NCBI GenBank assembly: GCA_041397645.1
Contig: JAWKWE010000004.1
Span: 744,001 to 808,000, forward strand
Length of the DNA: 64,000 bases
Direction of reading: 5' to 3'
Source: Hyphomicrobiaceae bacterium
GTDB lineage: Bacteria > Pseudomonadota > Alphaproteobacteria > Rhizobiales > Hyphomicrobiaceae
A program made the translations under genes and the position numbers. Under the pieces are notes generated by a model. The model was not told where the DNA came from and searched no databases. It was given only the letters and a program-made list of their open reading frames with translations. Positions 31,459-40,866 of the stretch are shown one piece after another (the first letter of the stretch is position 1; each line of letters begins with the position of its first letter).

Positions 31459-33759
31459 ATGGTCAACAATACGGTTTTCACCGCGCGACGGGACGGCATC
31501 TGGCGCGAGCGCCGGGCACAGCTGCTCATCAGGACGGGCGTTGCCCTAAGTTGCTGGTGTGCGAGCCCAGATGTGGCCATTTCCCAGCAAGCACCTGCGG
31601 TCGATCTGCCTGAAGTAGTGGTCGTAACTGCCCCAAGCCCCGTGGCGAAGCCGAAAAAAAAGCAGGCCGCCCAGCCCAAGCCAGCTGCCGCGCCGACGCC
31701 TTCCTCCGCGCCTGCTCCGCCCGCCGCTGCCGGACAGCCGGCCGTGGTCGAAGCCACCAACCAAACGGTTCCGGGTCCAGGACAATCCGCTACGACCCTT
31801 CCGGGAACCCTGATCGTGGTCGACGACACGTTTGCGACTGTGACGGTTGTGACGCAGCGCGATGTGCTAGCTACCGAGGGTCAGACGATTACGGATTCGC
31901 TCCAGACGAAACCGGGCATCGCCGGCTCGACATTTGCCCCTGGTGCCAACCGGCCGATTATTCGCGGTTTGGATAATTACCGGGTGCGCATCCAGGAGAA
32001 CGGCATCGGGAGCGGCGATGTCTCGGCGGTATCAGAAGATCATGCGGTCACGATCGATCCCTTCTCCGCCGATCAGACTGAAGTTGTGCGAGGTCCGGCA
32101 ACCCTACGTTATGGCAGTCAGGCAATCGGTGGTCTTGTGGCCATCGAAAATCAACGAATCCCAACCTTCATTCCGAATGGTGGAGTGTCAGCCGAGATCA
32201 AGGGTGGGTTGACATCCGTCGATGAAGGCCGCGATGGCGCAATCCGCGCAACTGCTGGCGCCGGGGGGATCGCCGTGCACGCGGATGCCTTCAAGCGCCA
32301 TGCTGACGACTATGAAACTCCCAAGGGAATAGAGCCCAACACCTTCGTCGACAGCGAAGGATTTGCGGTCGGTACCTCTCTCATCGGTCCATCCGGGTTC
32401 TTGGGCGTCGCTTTCACACGCTTCAATAGCCTCTACGGAATTCCCGGCGAGGAAGCATTAGAACTTCGCCCGCGCATCGATCTTGAGCAGGACAAGATTC
32501 TCGCCAAGGGCGAGTGGCGAGTGAAAGACTTTGGTGTCGAGGCTCTGCGCATCTGGTTCGGCGCGTCTGATTACGCCCACAACGAAGTCATCGCTGCCGA
32601 AGGGATTATCGGCACGCGTTTCACCAACAACGAATATGAAGCCCGCGCCGAACTGCAGCACCAGACGTTCCGAACGGGACTCGGTGAATTGAGCGGCGCC
32701 ATCGGCGTGCAATGGGGCGATCAGGACATCGCGGGTGTGGCGGTGGATGAACCGGTGGACGCATTGCTCGATCCAGCGAACGTAAAAACCATCGCCGGCT
32801 TTTGGTTCGAGGAACTCCAGGCCACCAATGCGCTGCGCTTCCAAGCCGCCGCCCGTATTGAACAAGCCGAAGCGACCGGCGACGGCTATACCGATATCAG
32901 CAACCCGCTCGATCCAGCAGAGTTTGCGGGCACGCGCAGCTTTACGCCAGTTAACGCAAGTCTGGGCGCGCTCTACAATCTGCCAATGGGCGTCGTCGCA
33001 CGGCTGAACGGGCAGTACGTCGAGCGCGCGCCGGCCGCCACTGAACTCTATTCAAAGGGCGTCCACGAGGCGACGGGAACGTTCGAGATTGGTAACCCCA
33101 ATCTCGGCGTTGAAGCAGCACAAACCGTTGAACTCGGCTTCAGAAAAGCCTCTGGCCCGTTGCGCTTCGATGCGACGGCCTACTACACGAAGTTCGACGG
33201 CTTCATCTACAAACAGCTGACCGGCGTGGACTGCGCCGACACTCTGGTGTCGTGCGGTGTGGATCCAGATGCATCTCTGAGGCAGGTGATTTACCAGCAG
33301 CGCGATGCGACCTTCTATGGCGTCGAGATCGCCGGCCAGTACGATGTCGCCGCGATCTGGAATGGCATCTGGGGCGTCGATGCACAGTACGACTTTGTCA
33401 ACGCCGAGTTCTCGAACGGCGAGAACGTGCCCCGCATGCCTCCGCACCGTCTCGGTGGCGGCCTCTACTACCGGGATCAGGCATGGTATGCGCGCGCCGG
33501 CGTGTTGCACGCCTTCGAGCAGGACCGCGTTGCTCCGGATGAGCCGACAACGCCCGCCTACACGCTCGTCTCAGCGGAACTCAGCTATACGACGCAGCTA
33601 ACAGATCTCGGCGGTCCGCCGCAACAATTCACCATTGGTCTAAGAGGCGACAATCTCGCAAACGACGAGGTGCTCAATAGTGCGTCCTTCAAGCGCCTCG
33701 AGGATGTGCTCCAGCCCGGCACCAGCGTCCGCCTCTTTGGGTCTCTAAAGCTAAATTGA
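31459..33759 (+). CDS. ZnuD-like TonB-dependent outer-membrane receptor
   Basis: About 766 residues. An N-terminal export region is followed by a Pro/Ala/Lys linker, a TonB-box-like DLPEVVVVTA, a plug domain (RDVLATEGQTITDSLQTKPG, RPIIRGLDNYRVRIQENG, EVVRGPATLRYGSQAIGG) and a 22-strand barrel ending VRLFGSLKLN. The nearby Zur box and the plug sequence place it with zinc receptors such as ZnuD. It would import zinc or a zinc complex across the outer membrane, feeding ZnuABC. The ligand is inferred. An ATG at 31459 or a TTG at 31450 could start it. Confidence 0.85.
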   Translation: MVNNTVFTARRDGIWRERRAQLLIRTGVALSCWCASPDVAISQQAPAVDLPEVVVVTAPSPVAKPKKKQAAQPKPAAAPTPSSAPAPPAAAGQPAVVEATNQTVPGPGQSATTLPGTLIVVDDTFATVTVVTQRDVLATEGQTITDSLQTKPGIAGSTFAPGANRPIIRGLDNYRVRIQENGIGSGDVSAVSEDHAVTIDPFSADQTEVVRGPATLRYGSQAIGGLVAIENQRIPTFIPNGGVSAEIKGGLTSVDEGRDGAIRATAGAGGIAVHADAFKRHADDYETPKGIEPNTFVDSEGFAVGTSLIGPSGFLGVAFTRFNSLYGIPGEEALELRPRIDLEQDKILAKGEWRVKDFGVEALRIWFGASDYAHNEVIAAEGIIGTRFTNNEYEARAELQHQTFRTGLGELSGAIGVQWGDQDIAGVAVDEPVDALLDPANVKTIAGFWFEELQATNALRFQAAARIEQAEATGDGYTDISNPLDPAEFAGTRSFTPVNASLGALYNLPMGVVARLNGQYVERAPAATELYSKGVHEATGTFEIGNPNLGVEAAQTVELGFRKASGPLRFDATAYYTKFDGFIYKQLTGVDCADTLVSCGVDPDASLRQVIYQQRDATFYGVEIAGQYDVAAIWNGIWGVDAQYDFVNAEFSNGENVPRMPPHRLGGGLYYRDQAWYARAGVLHAFEQDRVAPDEPTTPAYTLVSAELSYTTQLTDLGGPPQQFTIGLRGDNLANDEVLNSASFKRLEDVLQPGTSVRLFGSLKLN

Positions 33760-33849
33760 ACCACTCGCTGAGCGCCGCGCAGCCGCTAATGAAGACAAGC
33801 ACTCCGAAGTTTTAGTTAGCAGTTCACCGACTACAACGAGGGCATCCCG

Positions 33850-34191
33850 ATGGAGACTGGTCGAATTCCTGAACCATTATGGACGCGAGCCACGACATTG
33901 GTGATGCTCAACATCACTTACTCTGCCTGCGCTTTGGTTGCATTCCCGCCGGCAGTGCGAGCCACCGTATCCGACACACCAAGTCCAATGATGTTCGCGG
34001 GGCGCGACGCAATTTTCCACCTTGTAGACGTTCGTGCTTACCGGCACTGCTACAACACCCCCCGGCGGACTTACTGTCACACGAATGAATGCCTCCCAAT
34101 AGGATCAATTCCCTGTTCAGTGGGGACCAATCAGTCCACGCGCGCTTTATCTGAGAAGATGATCAGTTCGCATTCGGTCCATTCGCGCTGA
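33850..34191 (+). CDS. Small exported Cys/His protein, 113 aa (uncertain)
   Basis: A possible signal segment (TTLVMLNITYSACALVAF) is followed by RAYRHCYNTPRRTYCHTNE, a pattern of spaced Cys and His residues seen in short exported proteins of this order. The stop at 34191 and absence of other candidates make it plausible, but the overall composition is mediocre. It lies downstream of the zinc receptor, and metal binding is conceivable. The alternative is non-coding sequence. Confidence 0.4.
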   Translation: METGRIPEPLWTRATTLVMLNITYSACALVAFPPAVRATVSDTPSPMMFAGRDAIFHLVDVRAYRHCYNTPRRTYCHTNECLPIGSIPCSVGTNQSTRALSEKMISSHSVHSR

Positions 34192-34305
34192 CGGCACTAA
34201 TCAATGTACAACATGCCCGGAGAGACAATCGTCCTCTCAGGATGACTCATGCGGTAAGATCGGCCAGACCCAGTAAGGCTCGATGAGCTAACCTAATAGG
34301 GTGTT

Positions 34306-34686
34306 CTACCGGACCGCGTGATCGGCATAACAGGCGCGCATGGCCTCGCATCGGTGAGGACCTGCAAAATGCATGCTATCGCCTCGTGCCGGCGAGATGA
34401 AAGCGCAAATCTGATCCAATCCCGCCTCGTCAAGCCAGCCCTCTCGTCGGCCCCGCTGGACCGCGAAACAGTCTGCCGTTTCCTCGTCGGGTCCCCGGAA
34501 CTGGTGGCCGCATTCGTGCGAAAAGATCCACCTTCTGACAGGGTTTGAGACACGCGCCAGGAGGCGCGTGTTCACAATTAGAAAGCCGGGATAGGCCGCC
34601 GCATAGTCGTCGAGAGATACCGCCAATCGCTCAGACAGCATGTGTATGTGTTTCAATGGAGTGCCAGGGTGTCGTAAGAGATGCAA
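34306..34686 (-). CDS. Minimal HExxH protein, putative metallopeptidase, 126 aa
   Basis: The protein contains SHECGHQFRGPDEETADCFAV, which combines a zinc-binding HExxH (H-E-C-G-H) with a Glu/Asp helix eight or more residues later, the gluzincin arrangement seen in very small peptidase-like folds. It has no signal peptide. At 126 residues it is near the lower limit for such a domain. It is 30 nt downstream of the His-rich protein gene in the same orientation and probably cotranscribed. Whether it cleaves peptides is unknown. Confidence 0.6.
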   Translation of the reverse strand: MHLLRHPGTPLKHIHMLSERLAVSLDDYAAAYPGFLIVNTRLLARVSNPVRRWIFSHECGHQFRGPDEETADCFAVQRGRREGWLDEAGLDQICAFISPARGDSMHFAGPHRCEAMRACYADHAVR

Positions 34687-34716
34687 CGCACGGAGATCTA
34701 CGAACTTAGATTTGCT

Positions 34717-35076
34717 TTACGGCTTGATGACCTCGAGCGGCCCATGATCATCGCAATGATCGCCATGAGGGTGATGTAGGTGACCGTCGACAAGGTAGTC
34801 GATATGATCGCCATGCGGCACAGCCTCATGCCCGCATCCAGGACCATGGACGTGTCCAGGCTCATGCGCGCCACAGCGATGGTTCGGTGTGCAAGCCGTA
34901 GGATTGATTTCTGACACTTCGATGACATGCTCATCAACATGGCCGTCATGCATGTGATGCAGGTGACCATCGTGCAAATAGTCCACATGGCCGTTGTGCT
35001 TCACGGCAGTATGGCCGCATCCGGAACCGTGCTGATGAGGGTGATTATCATGATGTGGATCAGTGCAGGTGGACAT
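34717..35076 (-). CDS. Duplicated His-rich cytoplasmic protein, putative zinc buffer
   Basis: 119 residues, about one quarter histidine, built from two copies of a unit: GSGCGHTAVKHNGHVDYLHD-GHLHH at about 18-42 and GPGCGHEAVPHGDHIDYLVD-GHLHH at about 78-102. Each has one Cys and a run of His spaced for metal coordination. There is no signal peptide. AAGGAG precedes the ATG. The ordered internal duplication argues for a specific zinc-binding module rather than a random His tract. A role as a zinc store or donor is inferred from composition and the neighbouring Zur regulon. Confidence 0.7.
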   Translation of the reverse strand: MSTCTDPHHDNHPHQHGSGCGHTAVKHNGHVDYLHDGHLHHMHDGHVDEHVIEVSEINPTACTPNHRCGAHEPGHVHGPGCGHEAVPHGDHIDYLVDGHLHHPHGDHCDDHGPLEVIKP

Positions 35077-35159
35077 GGCGCATCTCCTTCAACCCGAATT
35101 TCTTAGCTTAGCAGTTTCTTTCATCATGCCGCAATGTTGCGTCCAATCCTCGACTTCGA

Positions 35160-35179
35160 CCGAACAATGTTCTGTTCGG
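35160..35179. promoter_or_regulatory. Inverted repeat upstream of the His-rich gene
   Basis: CCGAACA (35160-35166) and TGTTCGG (35173-35179) form a perfect 7-bp inverted repeat with a 6-nt spacer, 84 nt upstream of the ATG. It differs from the Zur box, so this gene may have another regulator. It could also be a small terminator. Confidence 0.35.
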
Positions 35180-35356
35180 GATCGGCTGTTAAGTGACTAA
35201 GGCAAGAGACGGGTTCGCTCGCGCAGTCTCGATGGCGCCATAACCCGTTCAGACAGTCGGGGGGGGTATGCAGTTCGGGTACGCAACACCGACAATCTCG
35301 GCAGAAGCCACGGCACGGCCAACACACTTGCCGAGACCATTTAGGTTGCCGCCGCG

Positions 35357-35837
35357 GCTGTGTTATTTGGCGCAGCTCTCGCGGCGACAACGGCTAAAGC
35401 CGACGGGATATCGGGTGTCGAACCCGCCTACTACGAGCTACCCGCAATCTGGAGCGGTCTCTACGGAGGCGGGCACATCGGCTACGCTGATGCACACCAC
35501 GACGACGGCTTCGTTGCGGGCGCTCAGCTTGGGTATAATTGGCAAGCAAACGCGATTGTATATGGAGTCGAGGGCGACATTTCCTTCACAGGAGCCGACT
35601 CGGTTGATTGGTTGGCCTCAGTGCGTGGGCGACTGGGGTAATTTAGTCCAACCAAGTTTACTACTTTACGGCACAGCTGGCGTTGGCGGCAGCGACGATG
35701 CAGGCTTCGTCTATGGTTTGGGTCTAGAAAGCCAGCTGAGCCACTCCACGACAGGTCGCATCGAATATTTGGGATACGACAGAGATCACGGGGTTGGCGT
35801 GATCCGCGCAGGTTTGAACTTTATGCTCGGACCCTAA
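35357..35837 (+). pseudogene. Frameshifted Omp25-type outer-membrane barrel gene
   Basis: The first frame (GTG at 35360) encodes a truncated signal (LFGAALAATTAKADG) and YYELPAIWSGLYGGGHIGYA, the start of an Omp25/RopB-like barrel, then stops at 35641 after LASVRGRLG. The next frame immediately continues VQPSLLLYGTAGVGG and ends RAGLNFMLGP at 35837, the usual barrel C-terminus. A one-base frameshift near 35640 separates the two, and the middle strands are missing compared with the usual length. The 5' end also lacks a proper start. Confidence 0.7.
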
Positions 35838-35950
35838 AGCGCCATCGCAGCACGATTCCGAACTAGGGACTTGGTCGGTTCCTGCGGCGTGGAATTCTCG
35901 CGCCGTGCCGAACAGCTTGTGCTGTGTGTGCCTGGCTCCGGCGGCGTCCT

Positions 35951-37315
35951 CTAAATTCCAAGCCGATCACGCAGGGAATAGTACCACGACCCGAGTGCTG
36001 AATACGGTGCTCTAAACATCCGTCCGCCAGGGAATGGATACCACGGGAGTTTGGCAAAAGTGTCGAACCGGCCCAGATCACCCATGACGGCCTGGCTGAG
36101 AATGCGACCAAACAAGTGTGAGCCGGTGACGCCATGCCCGCTGTATCCGTGGGCAAAATAGGTGCTCTTGCCCAATCGCCCCATCTGCGGCACGCGGGAG
36201 AATGAGAGCGCAAAATTTCCGCTCCAAGCGTAGTCGATCGCAGCGCCTTTGAGTTGCGGAAAGACCTTGAGCATGTTTGGGAGCAGCTTAGCTACGATGT
36301 CGGCGGGATCAGTGCCACCGTAGACGGTTCCGCCTCCGAAAATCATTCGGTTGTCAGACGAAAGGCGAAAATAGTCGAGGATATAGCGAACGTCCTCGAC
36401 ACAGAGCCCTGTTGGCAGCAGCTGCTGGGCACGTTCCGGGCCCAGCGGCTCAGTTGCCATCATTTGAGTGGAGACGGGCATAACTCGTGACACCAGCTCG
36501 GGAACCACGTTGCCTAAATAAGCGTTGCCGCAAATGATCAGCGTCTTGCAGCGGACTTGCCCGAGTTCTGTTTTGACAACCGGTGCTGCGCATTGATCGA
36601 CCGAGACCACGCTAGTGTTTTCGTAGATTACACCTCCCAATGTCTCCAGCGCTGCAGCCTCACCGAGGGCAAGATTAAGCGGGTGCATGTGGCCGCCGCT
36701 GTGATCGATCATGCCGCCGCAGTACACGTCCGAGCCGACGTGATGGCGTATGCCATGACGGTCGAGAAGTTCGTGATCGTCCATTCCGTGCGTGCGCCAC
36801 AGCTTCTGCTTGGCTTCGAGATCCCTCATCTGCTTGGGTGTGTAGGCAGCGTACAAATTTCCATCTTTGAGATCGCACTGAATTGCATACTTGGCGACGA
36901 ACTCTCGGATGATCTTGCCGCCCTCTTGCACAAGACTGCCGACGAAGGCGGCTGCTCCTGTTCCGTAGCGGCGCTCAATGGTGGCAAGGCTAGCATTGAG
37001 CCCGTTGACGACTTGTCCGCCATTTCGACCCGAAGCCCCCCAGCCGACACGAGCTCCCTCAAGCACAATTACGCGATAGCCCGCTTGTGCGAGGTGAATT
37101 GCGGTCGACAGGCCTGTATATCCTGCGCCGATAATGCAAATGTCCGCGTCTAACGAGCCTTTTAGACGTGGTCTCTGAGGCGCAGGATTGGCCGTAGCAG
37201 CATAGTAGCTGGGCGGATATGAACCATCTCCGCAATACCGATGAACGCGACTGGTCAAAAACAGCCTCCGAGTTGCTGAACGTTTACCTGCGTTACGTGG
37301 AAAATTTAACCGCAT
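35951..37315 (-). CDS. FAD-dependent amine oxidoreductase (PuuB/DadA-like)
   Basis: 454 residues. The dinucleotide fold is DICIIGAGYTGLSTAIHLAQ, followed by the DAO-family segment GARVGWGASGRNGGQVVNG typical of gamma-glutamylputrescine oxidase-like enzymes. The C-terminal flavin contact is FAHGYSGHGVTGSHLFGR. Such enzymes oxidise secondary amines or glutamylated polyamines and release peroxide. The 45-residue N-terminal extension before the FAD motif includes the family's SYYAATANP sequence. No polyamine genes are adjacent, so the substrate is open. Confidence 0.83.
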   Translation of the reverse strand: MRLNFPRNAGKRSATRRLFLTSRVHRYCGDGSYPPSYYAATANPAPQRPRLKGSLDADICIIGAGYTGLSTAIHLAQAGYRVIVLEGARVGWGASGRNGGQVVNGLNASLATIERRYGTGAAAFVGSLVQEGGKIIREFVAKYAIQCDLKDGNLYAAYTPKQMRDLEAKQKLWRTHGMDDHELLDRHGIRHHVGSDVYCGGMIDHSGGHMHPLNLALGEAAALETLGGVIYENTSVVSVDQCAAPVVKTELGQVRCKTLIICGNAYLGNVVPELVSRVMPVSTQMMATEPLGPERAQQLLPTGLCVEDVRYILDYFRLSSDNRMIFGGGTVYGGTDPADIVAKLLPNMLKVFPQLKGAAIDYAWSGNFALSFSRVPQMGRLGKSTYFAHGYSGHGVTGSHLFGRILSQAVMGDLGRFDTFAKLPWYPFPGGRMFRAPYSALGSWYYSLRDRLGI

Positions 37316-37729
37316 GTGAGAATTCTAACGAGACCAATTCACCTAGACGGCATTAGAGTATAGATGGGGACGCAGGTAGCAATGCGGACAATCAAGTTTA
37401 TGGGGATCCCCATTCTGATAAGGTCCAGGGAGCGATAGCATCGTGCACCGTAGGCCATCGTCTTGGTGGTGACCTGCTCGACTTCTTCGGACCGTTCTTA
37501 GCTTGAGAGATCAGCCCTCGTTGCTTCTGGGTTGTCTTCCGATGTGACGGGGCGGAGCGCGAAGGCTCGTAGAGCCGCACCGATCGGATATGAGCGTCAT
37601 CCTGACTTTATGCGGCGCGAAGAAAGCCATGACCGGATCATGCATCCATGTGAGGACGCCAAAGAATAAGTTTCTCGTCGACTGCAGAGCTCTTCAAATC
37701 TCTATCCAACTTACGCCGATTAAACTTCG
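37316..37729. other. Intergenic, no gene recognised
   Basis: A 414-nt stretch between two leftward genes. Only a short basic frame is present, without a recognisable product. It marks the change from general metabolism to the polysaccharide locus. Confidence 0.35.
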
Positions 37730-38674
37730 TCAATAGATCTTTTGACCTTGGAGAATAGCTTCGACATCCCGCGCGAGCGGAACGGTAGCCAACGTCATCG
37801 CTTGTTCCCAGTCAGTCGAAATGCCCACCTTCGAGCGCCCATACGCAATCAACAACGTCACGTAGGTAAAGGGCCGCTGCCGAATCAAGGCGTTTCGCCT
37901 CATCCAGCGCAATGACCGTGATAGTACTTTCTTAGCGGCGATCTGCTTGTAGCGTGGGTTGAAATGCGTTGTTCCGAACCGCTTCAATATTTCAATAGTT
38001 TGATGAAATGTGAGCGCCTCTCGGCTCGACAATCTATTTTCGACTCCGACCAATTGCCAGCACACGGGAGCATCCACCCTCAGAACGCGGCCATGCTCGA
38101 AAACGAGCAGCGCAACCGCCAAATCCTGACAGGATACCAAGTCTTCCTCCAGCCTAACGCCTGGATCGAGAGATCGACGGCTGATCAACGCCGCCGTCGG
38201 GATGTGGTTATATCCGGAGATCGCATACAATAAAGGATCGTCCAGGATTTCAAATGTACAATCGGCCTGGTCCTGCGATTCAACCCCAAAGCATGCTAGC
38301 GGCCCAGGCCCATATGGAATCATATTCCCAAAAACGTAATCTGCCATCTTCGATTCGGCCAGTTGCTTCAGAACTTCTGTTGAGCCTGGAATCAATGGGT
38401 CGTCGCAATCAATAAATCTAAGCCACCGCTGCTGTCCCAGACCAAGAAGCTTATTGGTCACATTAAAGATGCCCCTGTTCTGTTGTTTGTGAATTGATAT
38501 GCGATTATCGCGCCTCGCAAAGTCGACGATGATGTCCCACGAGTTATCGCTCGAGCCATCGTCTACAATAACGACTTCACCATCAGTTACCTGCAGTTCT
38601 CCATAGACGGTTTGCAAAACTACCCGCAGGTATTCGCACTTATTGTACGAACTTATGAGATAGCTGACAGACAT
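37730..38674 (-). CDS. Family 2 glycosyltransferase
   Basis: 314 residues with a GT-A fold: SYLISSYNKCEYLRVVLQTV, nucleotide-binding VVIVDDGSSDNSWDII and the metal-binding acidic motif RFIDCDDPLI. A C-terminal helical region (MRRNALIRQRPFTYVTLL) may associate with the membrane. It is divergent from the heptose operon, with about 380 nt between them, and probably adds a sugar to the same surface polysaccharide. Donor and acceptor are unknown. Confidence 0.82.
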   Translation of the reverse strand: MSVSYLISSYNKCEYLRVVLQTVYGELQVTDGEVVIVDDGSSDNSWDIIVDFARRDNRISIHKQQNRGIFNVTNKLLGLGQQRWLRFIDCDDPLIPGSTEVLKQLAESKMADYVFGNMIPYGPGPLACFGVESQDQADCTFEILDDPLLYAISGYNHIPTAALISRRSLDPGVRLEEDLVSCQDLAVALLVFEHGRVLRVDAPVCWQLVGVENRLSSREALTFHQTIEILKRFGTTHFNPRYKQIAAKKVLSRSLRWMRRNALIRQRPFTYVTLLIAYGRSKVGISTDWEQAMTLATVPLARDVEAILQGQKIY

Positions 38675-39057
38675 TATCCCCTCCTATGCGCAGCCATCAG
38701 GACCGACTGCGGCGTTTCCGTCTAGAGGAAAGTTGGCACGACAAACCACGGAGCGCCCAACTGGCTCCGTCTATGATCTCACGTATCCAAACTAGTATTG
38801 AGAGCAGCAACGGCATGCGGCGAGACCGATCATGCACTCGCAGCAATGTCGCTTTTCATATGACGCCGCTAAAACACGACCATCTCTCTAAAATTGTATT
38901 ATGAGCGTGCCTGGGTTGCTAAACTAATTTTGTCGCACTCCTGTCACCGCGGAGATCCAGACAACTCGCCGGTCAAGCGAAAACATAATTATTGATGCAC
39001 GCGCCAAAAACGGGCAACTATCAAGGGTACAGGGCACGCTATCTATTTGGAGACTTT
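38675..39057. other. Divergent promoter region of the polysaccharide locus
   Basis: AT-richer spacer between the leftward GT2 gene and gmhA. Short frames inside have no recognisable product. Promoters for both directions are expected, but I could not fix a sigma-70 box with confidence. Confidence 0.35.
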
Positions 39058-39639
39058 ATGGATAGTACATCTTTTGTAACGAGCTATCTGGATCGGACAT
39101 CAAAACTGCTATTGGAGCTTAAGTCGATCCAGCCGCTCATCGTAGAGGCCGCGGCTAGGATCGAGGCGGCACTCCTGGATGGAAAGAAGGTGATCTTTTG
39201 TGGGAATGGTGGGTCGGCTGCGGATGCGCAGCATTTAGCCGCAGAGTTCATGGGAAGATTTTTGATCGACCGCGCCCCAATGCCCGCATTGTCGCTCACA
39301 GTCGATACTTCAGCGCTCACCGCGATTGGTAATGACTACGGATTCGAGAATGTGTTCTCGCGCCAATTGCAGGGAATCGCCGTCGTCGGCGACGTTCTTT
39401 TCGGGATGTCGACTTCCGGCAGTAGTGCCAATGTCGTCAAAGCCTTCGAGGTCGCGCGAAATTTGGGCGTTTTTACAATCGGACTGACCGGCGACGGGGG
39501 TGGGAAGATGTCATTGTCAGCGAACCTATTAATAGCGGTGCCTGAGACCAAGACAAGCCACATCCAAGAGGCTCACATAACCATCGGCCACATGATTTGC
39601 GCAATGGTTGAGGACGCAATTTGCTTGCACAAGCAGTAA
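39058..39639 (+). CDS. gmhA: Sedoheptulose-7-phosphate isomerase
   Basis: 193 residues with the SIS fold. VIFCGNGGSAADAQHLAAEF carries the phosphate-binding Ser residues, and MSTSGSSANVVKAF is the second loop. The C-terminus has the family's HIQEAHITIGHMIC with catalytic His. It converts sedoheptulose 7-phosphate to D-glycero-D-manno-heptose 7-phosphate, the first step of nucleotide-heptose synthesis. The ATG at 39058 has TTGGAG upstream. It overlaps the next gene by 19 nt. Confidence 0.92.
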   Translation: MDSTSFVTSYLDRTSKLLLELKSIQPLIVEAAARIEAALLDGKKVIFCGNGGSAADAQHLAAEFMGRFLIDRAPMPALSLTVDTSALTAIGNDYGFENVFSRQLQGIAVVGDVLFGMSTSGSSANVVKAFEVARNLGVFTIGLTGDGGGKMSLSANLLIAVPETKTSHIQEAHITIGHMICAMVEDAICLHKQ

Positions 39640-40865
39640 TCCTTTGTGGCGGACTCGGCACGCGACTTGGCACCTTAACGTCGGTGACGCCGAAACCTCT
39701 CCTGCAAGTGGCAGGCCGCCCATTTCTCGACCACTTAATTCAGGAGATTGCACGTTACGGTGTTCCTCGTATTACACTCGTAGCAGGTCATATGGGCGAA
39801 CAACTAGTTGCCGCTTATGATGGCCGACGTTGTGACGGGGCCACCATTGAGGTTCTGGTTGAACCGACACCAATGGGAACCGGAGGAGCGCTGCTATTTG
39901 CCCGATCTTCTCTCGCTTCTGAATTTCTGCTCATGAACGGTGACTCCTGGATCGATGAGGATCTAGTCACCTTTTCTCGCTCGTGGCGACGGACGCGAGC
40001 ATCAAATTCGTCAGTGGTGGCGCAACTGCTATTGCAGTACGTAGCCGATTCCAGTCGCTTCGGACTAATTGAGCTGAGCGATTCCGTCTCGGGCCCCGGC
40101 CTGATTTCATCTTTCAGCGAGAAGCCGAACGCAACTCCCAAGGCTGGGTTGATCAACGCAGGTGTGTACATATTAGACCGCATGATAGTCGATAAGATTG
40201 CGGCCGAGAAACCGGTCTCGCTGGAACGCGACGTGTTGCCAACGCTTGTTGCCGCTGGTCGCGTTGCCGGCGTGCCCGCTCGACGCGGAAGTTACTTCGT
40301 CGATATAGGAGTGCCTGATTCCTATGAGTCGGCGCAGATCGAATTGCTTCGCCACCGCACCCGTCCCGCGTTGTTTCTTGATCGCGACGGTACGCTCAAT
40401 GTCGATCGCGGCTATACGCACCGCGTCGAAGATCTGCAATGGCAGCTCGGTGCGCGGGAGGCAATTGCGCTCGCCAACCGTGCAGGTTGGTACGTTTTCG
40501 TAGTCACAAATCAAGCCGGAGTTGCCCATGGTTACTTCGATGTTTCGGCGGTAGAGGCTTTCCACGCTGCGATGCAGTCCGATCTGTTTGAGTTGGGCGC
40601 ACATATCGACGCGTTCGAATGGTGCCCGTACCATCCTGAGGCAAAAGTAGCTGAATGGCGTGGACCTAGCCGACGGCGCAAGCCGGAGCCTGGCATGATT
40701 CAAGATCTACTCGCACAATGGCCGATCGAGCGCAGCAGAAGTCTTATGATCGGTGATCGCGAAATTGACGTAGAAGCGGCCGTAGCCGCCGGAATCAAGG
40801 GCGTCCGATATAAGGGTGGATCGCTGGTCAAACTCTTGGGTGAGGCCCTTCGTTGCGAGATGTAG
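39621..40865 (+). CDS. hddC-gmhB: Fused heptose-1-P guanylyltransferase and heptose-1,7-bisphosphatase
   Basis: 414 residues. Residues 1-245 are a sugar-nucleotidyltransferase (AVILCGGLGTRLGTLTSVTPKP; LLMNGDSWIDED), as in HddC. Residues 250-414 are a HAD phosphatase of the GmhB/HisB type (ALFLDRDGTLNVDRGYTHR; VVTNQAGVAHGYF; RKPEPGM; MIGDREIDVEAA). GmhB usually binds zinc through C-x-H and a later C-x-C; here WCPYHPE is kept but the C-x-C pair is replaced by WRGPSRRR. The start appears to be a TTG inside gmhA. Together it dephosphorylates heptose 1,7-bisphosphate and forms GDP-heptose. Confidence 0.85.
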   Translation: MLAQAVILCGGLGTRLGTLTSVTPKPLLQVAGRPFLDHLIQEIARYGVPRITLVAGHMGEQLVAAYDGRRCDGATIEVLVEPTPMGTGGALLFARSSLASEFLLMNGDSWIDEDLVTFSRSWRRTRASNSSVVAQLLLQYVADSSRFGLIELSDSVSGPGLISSFSEKPNATPKAGLINAGVYILDRMIVDKIAAEKPVSLERDVLPTLVAAGRVAGVPARRGSYFVDIGVPDSYESAQIELLRHRTRPALFLDRDGTLNVDRGYTHRVEDLQWQLGAREAIALANRAGWYVFVVTNQAGVAHGYFDVSAVEAFHAAMQSDLFELGAHIDAFEWCPYHPEAKVAEWRGPSRRRKPEPGMIQDLLAQWPIERSRSLMIGDREIDVEAAVAAGIKGVRYKGGSLVKLLGEALRCEM

Positions 40866-40866
40866 C

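Noticed and set aside
35160..35179. LexA or Zur operator upstream of the His-rich gene
   Set aside because: The spacing does not fit the alphaproteobacterial GTTC-N7-GTTC LexA box, and the sequence differs from the Zur 16-mer; kept only as an unassigned inverted repeat.
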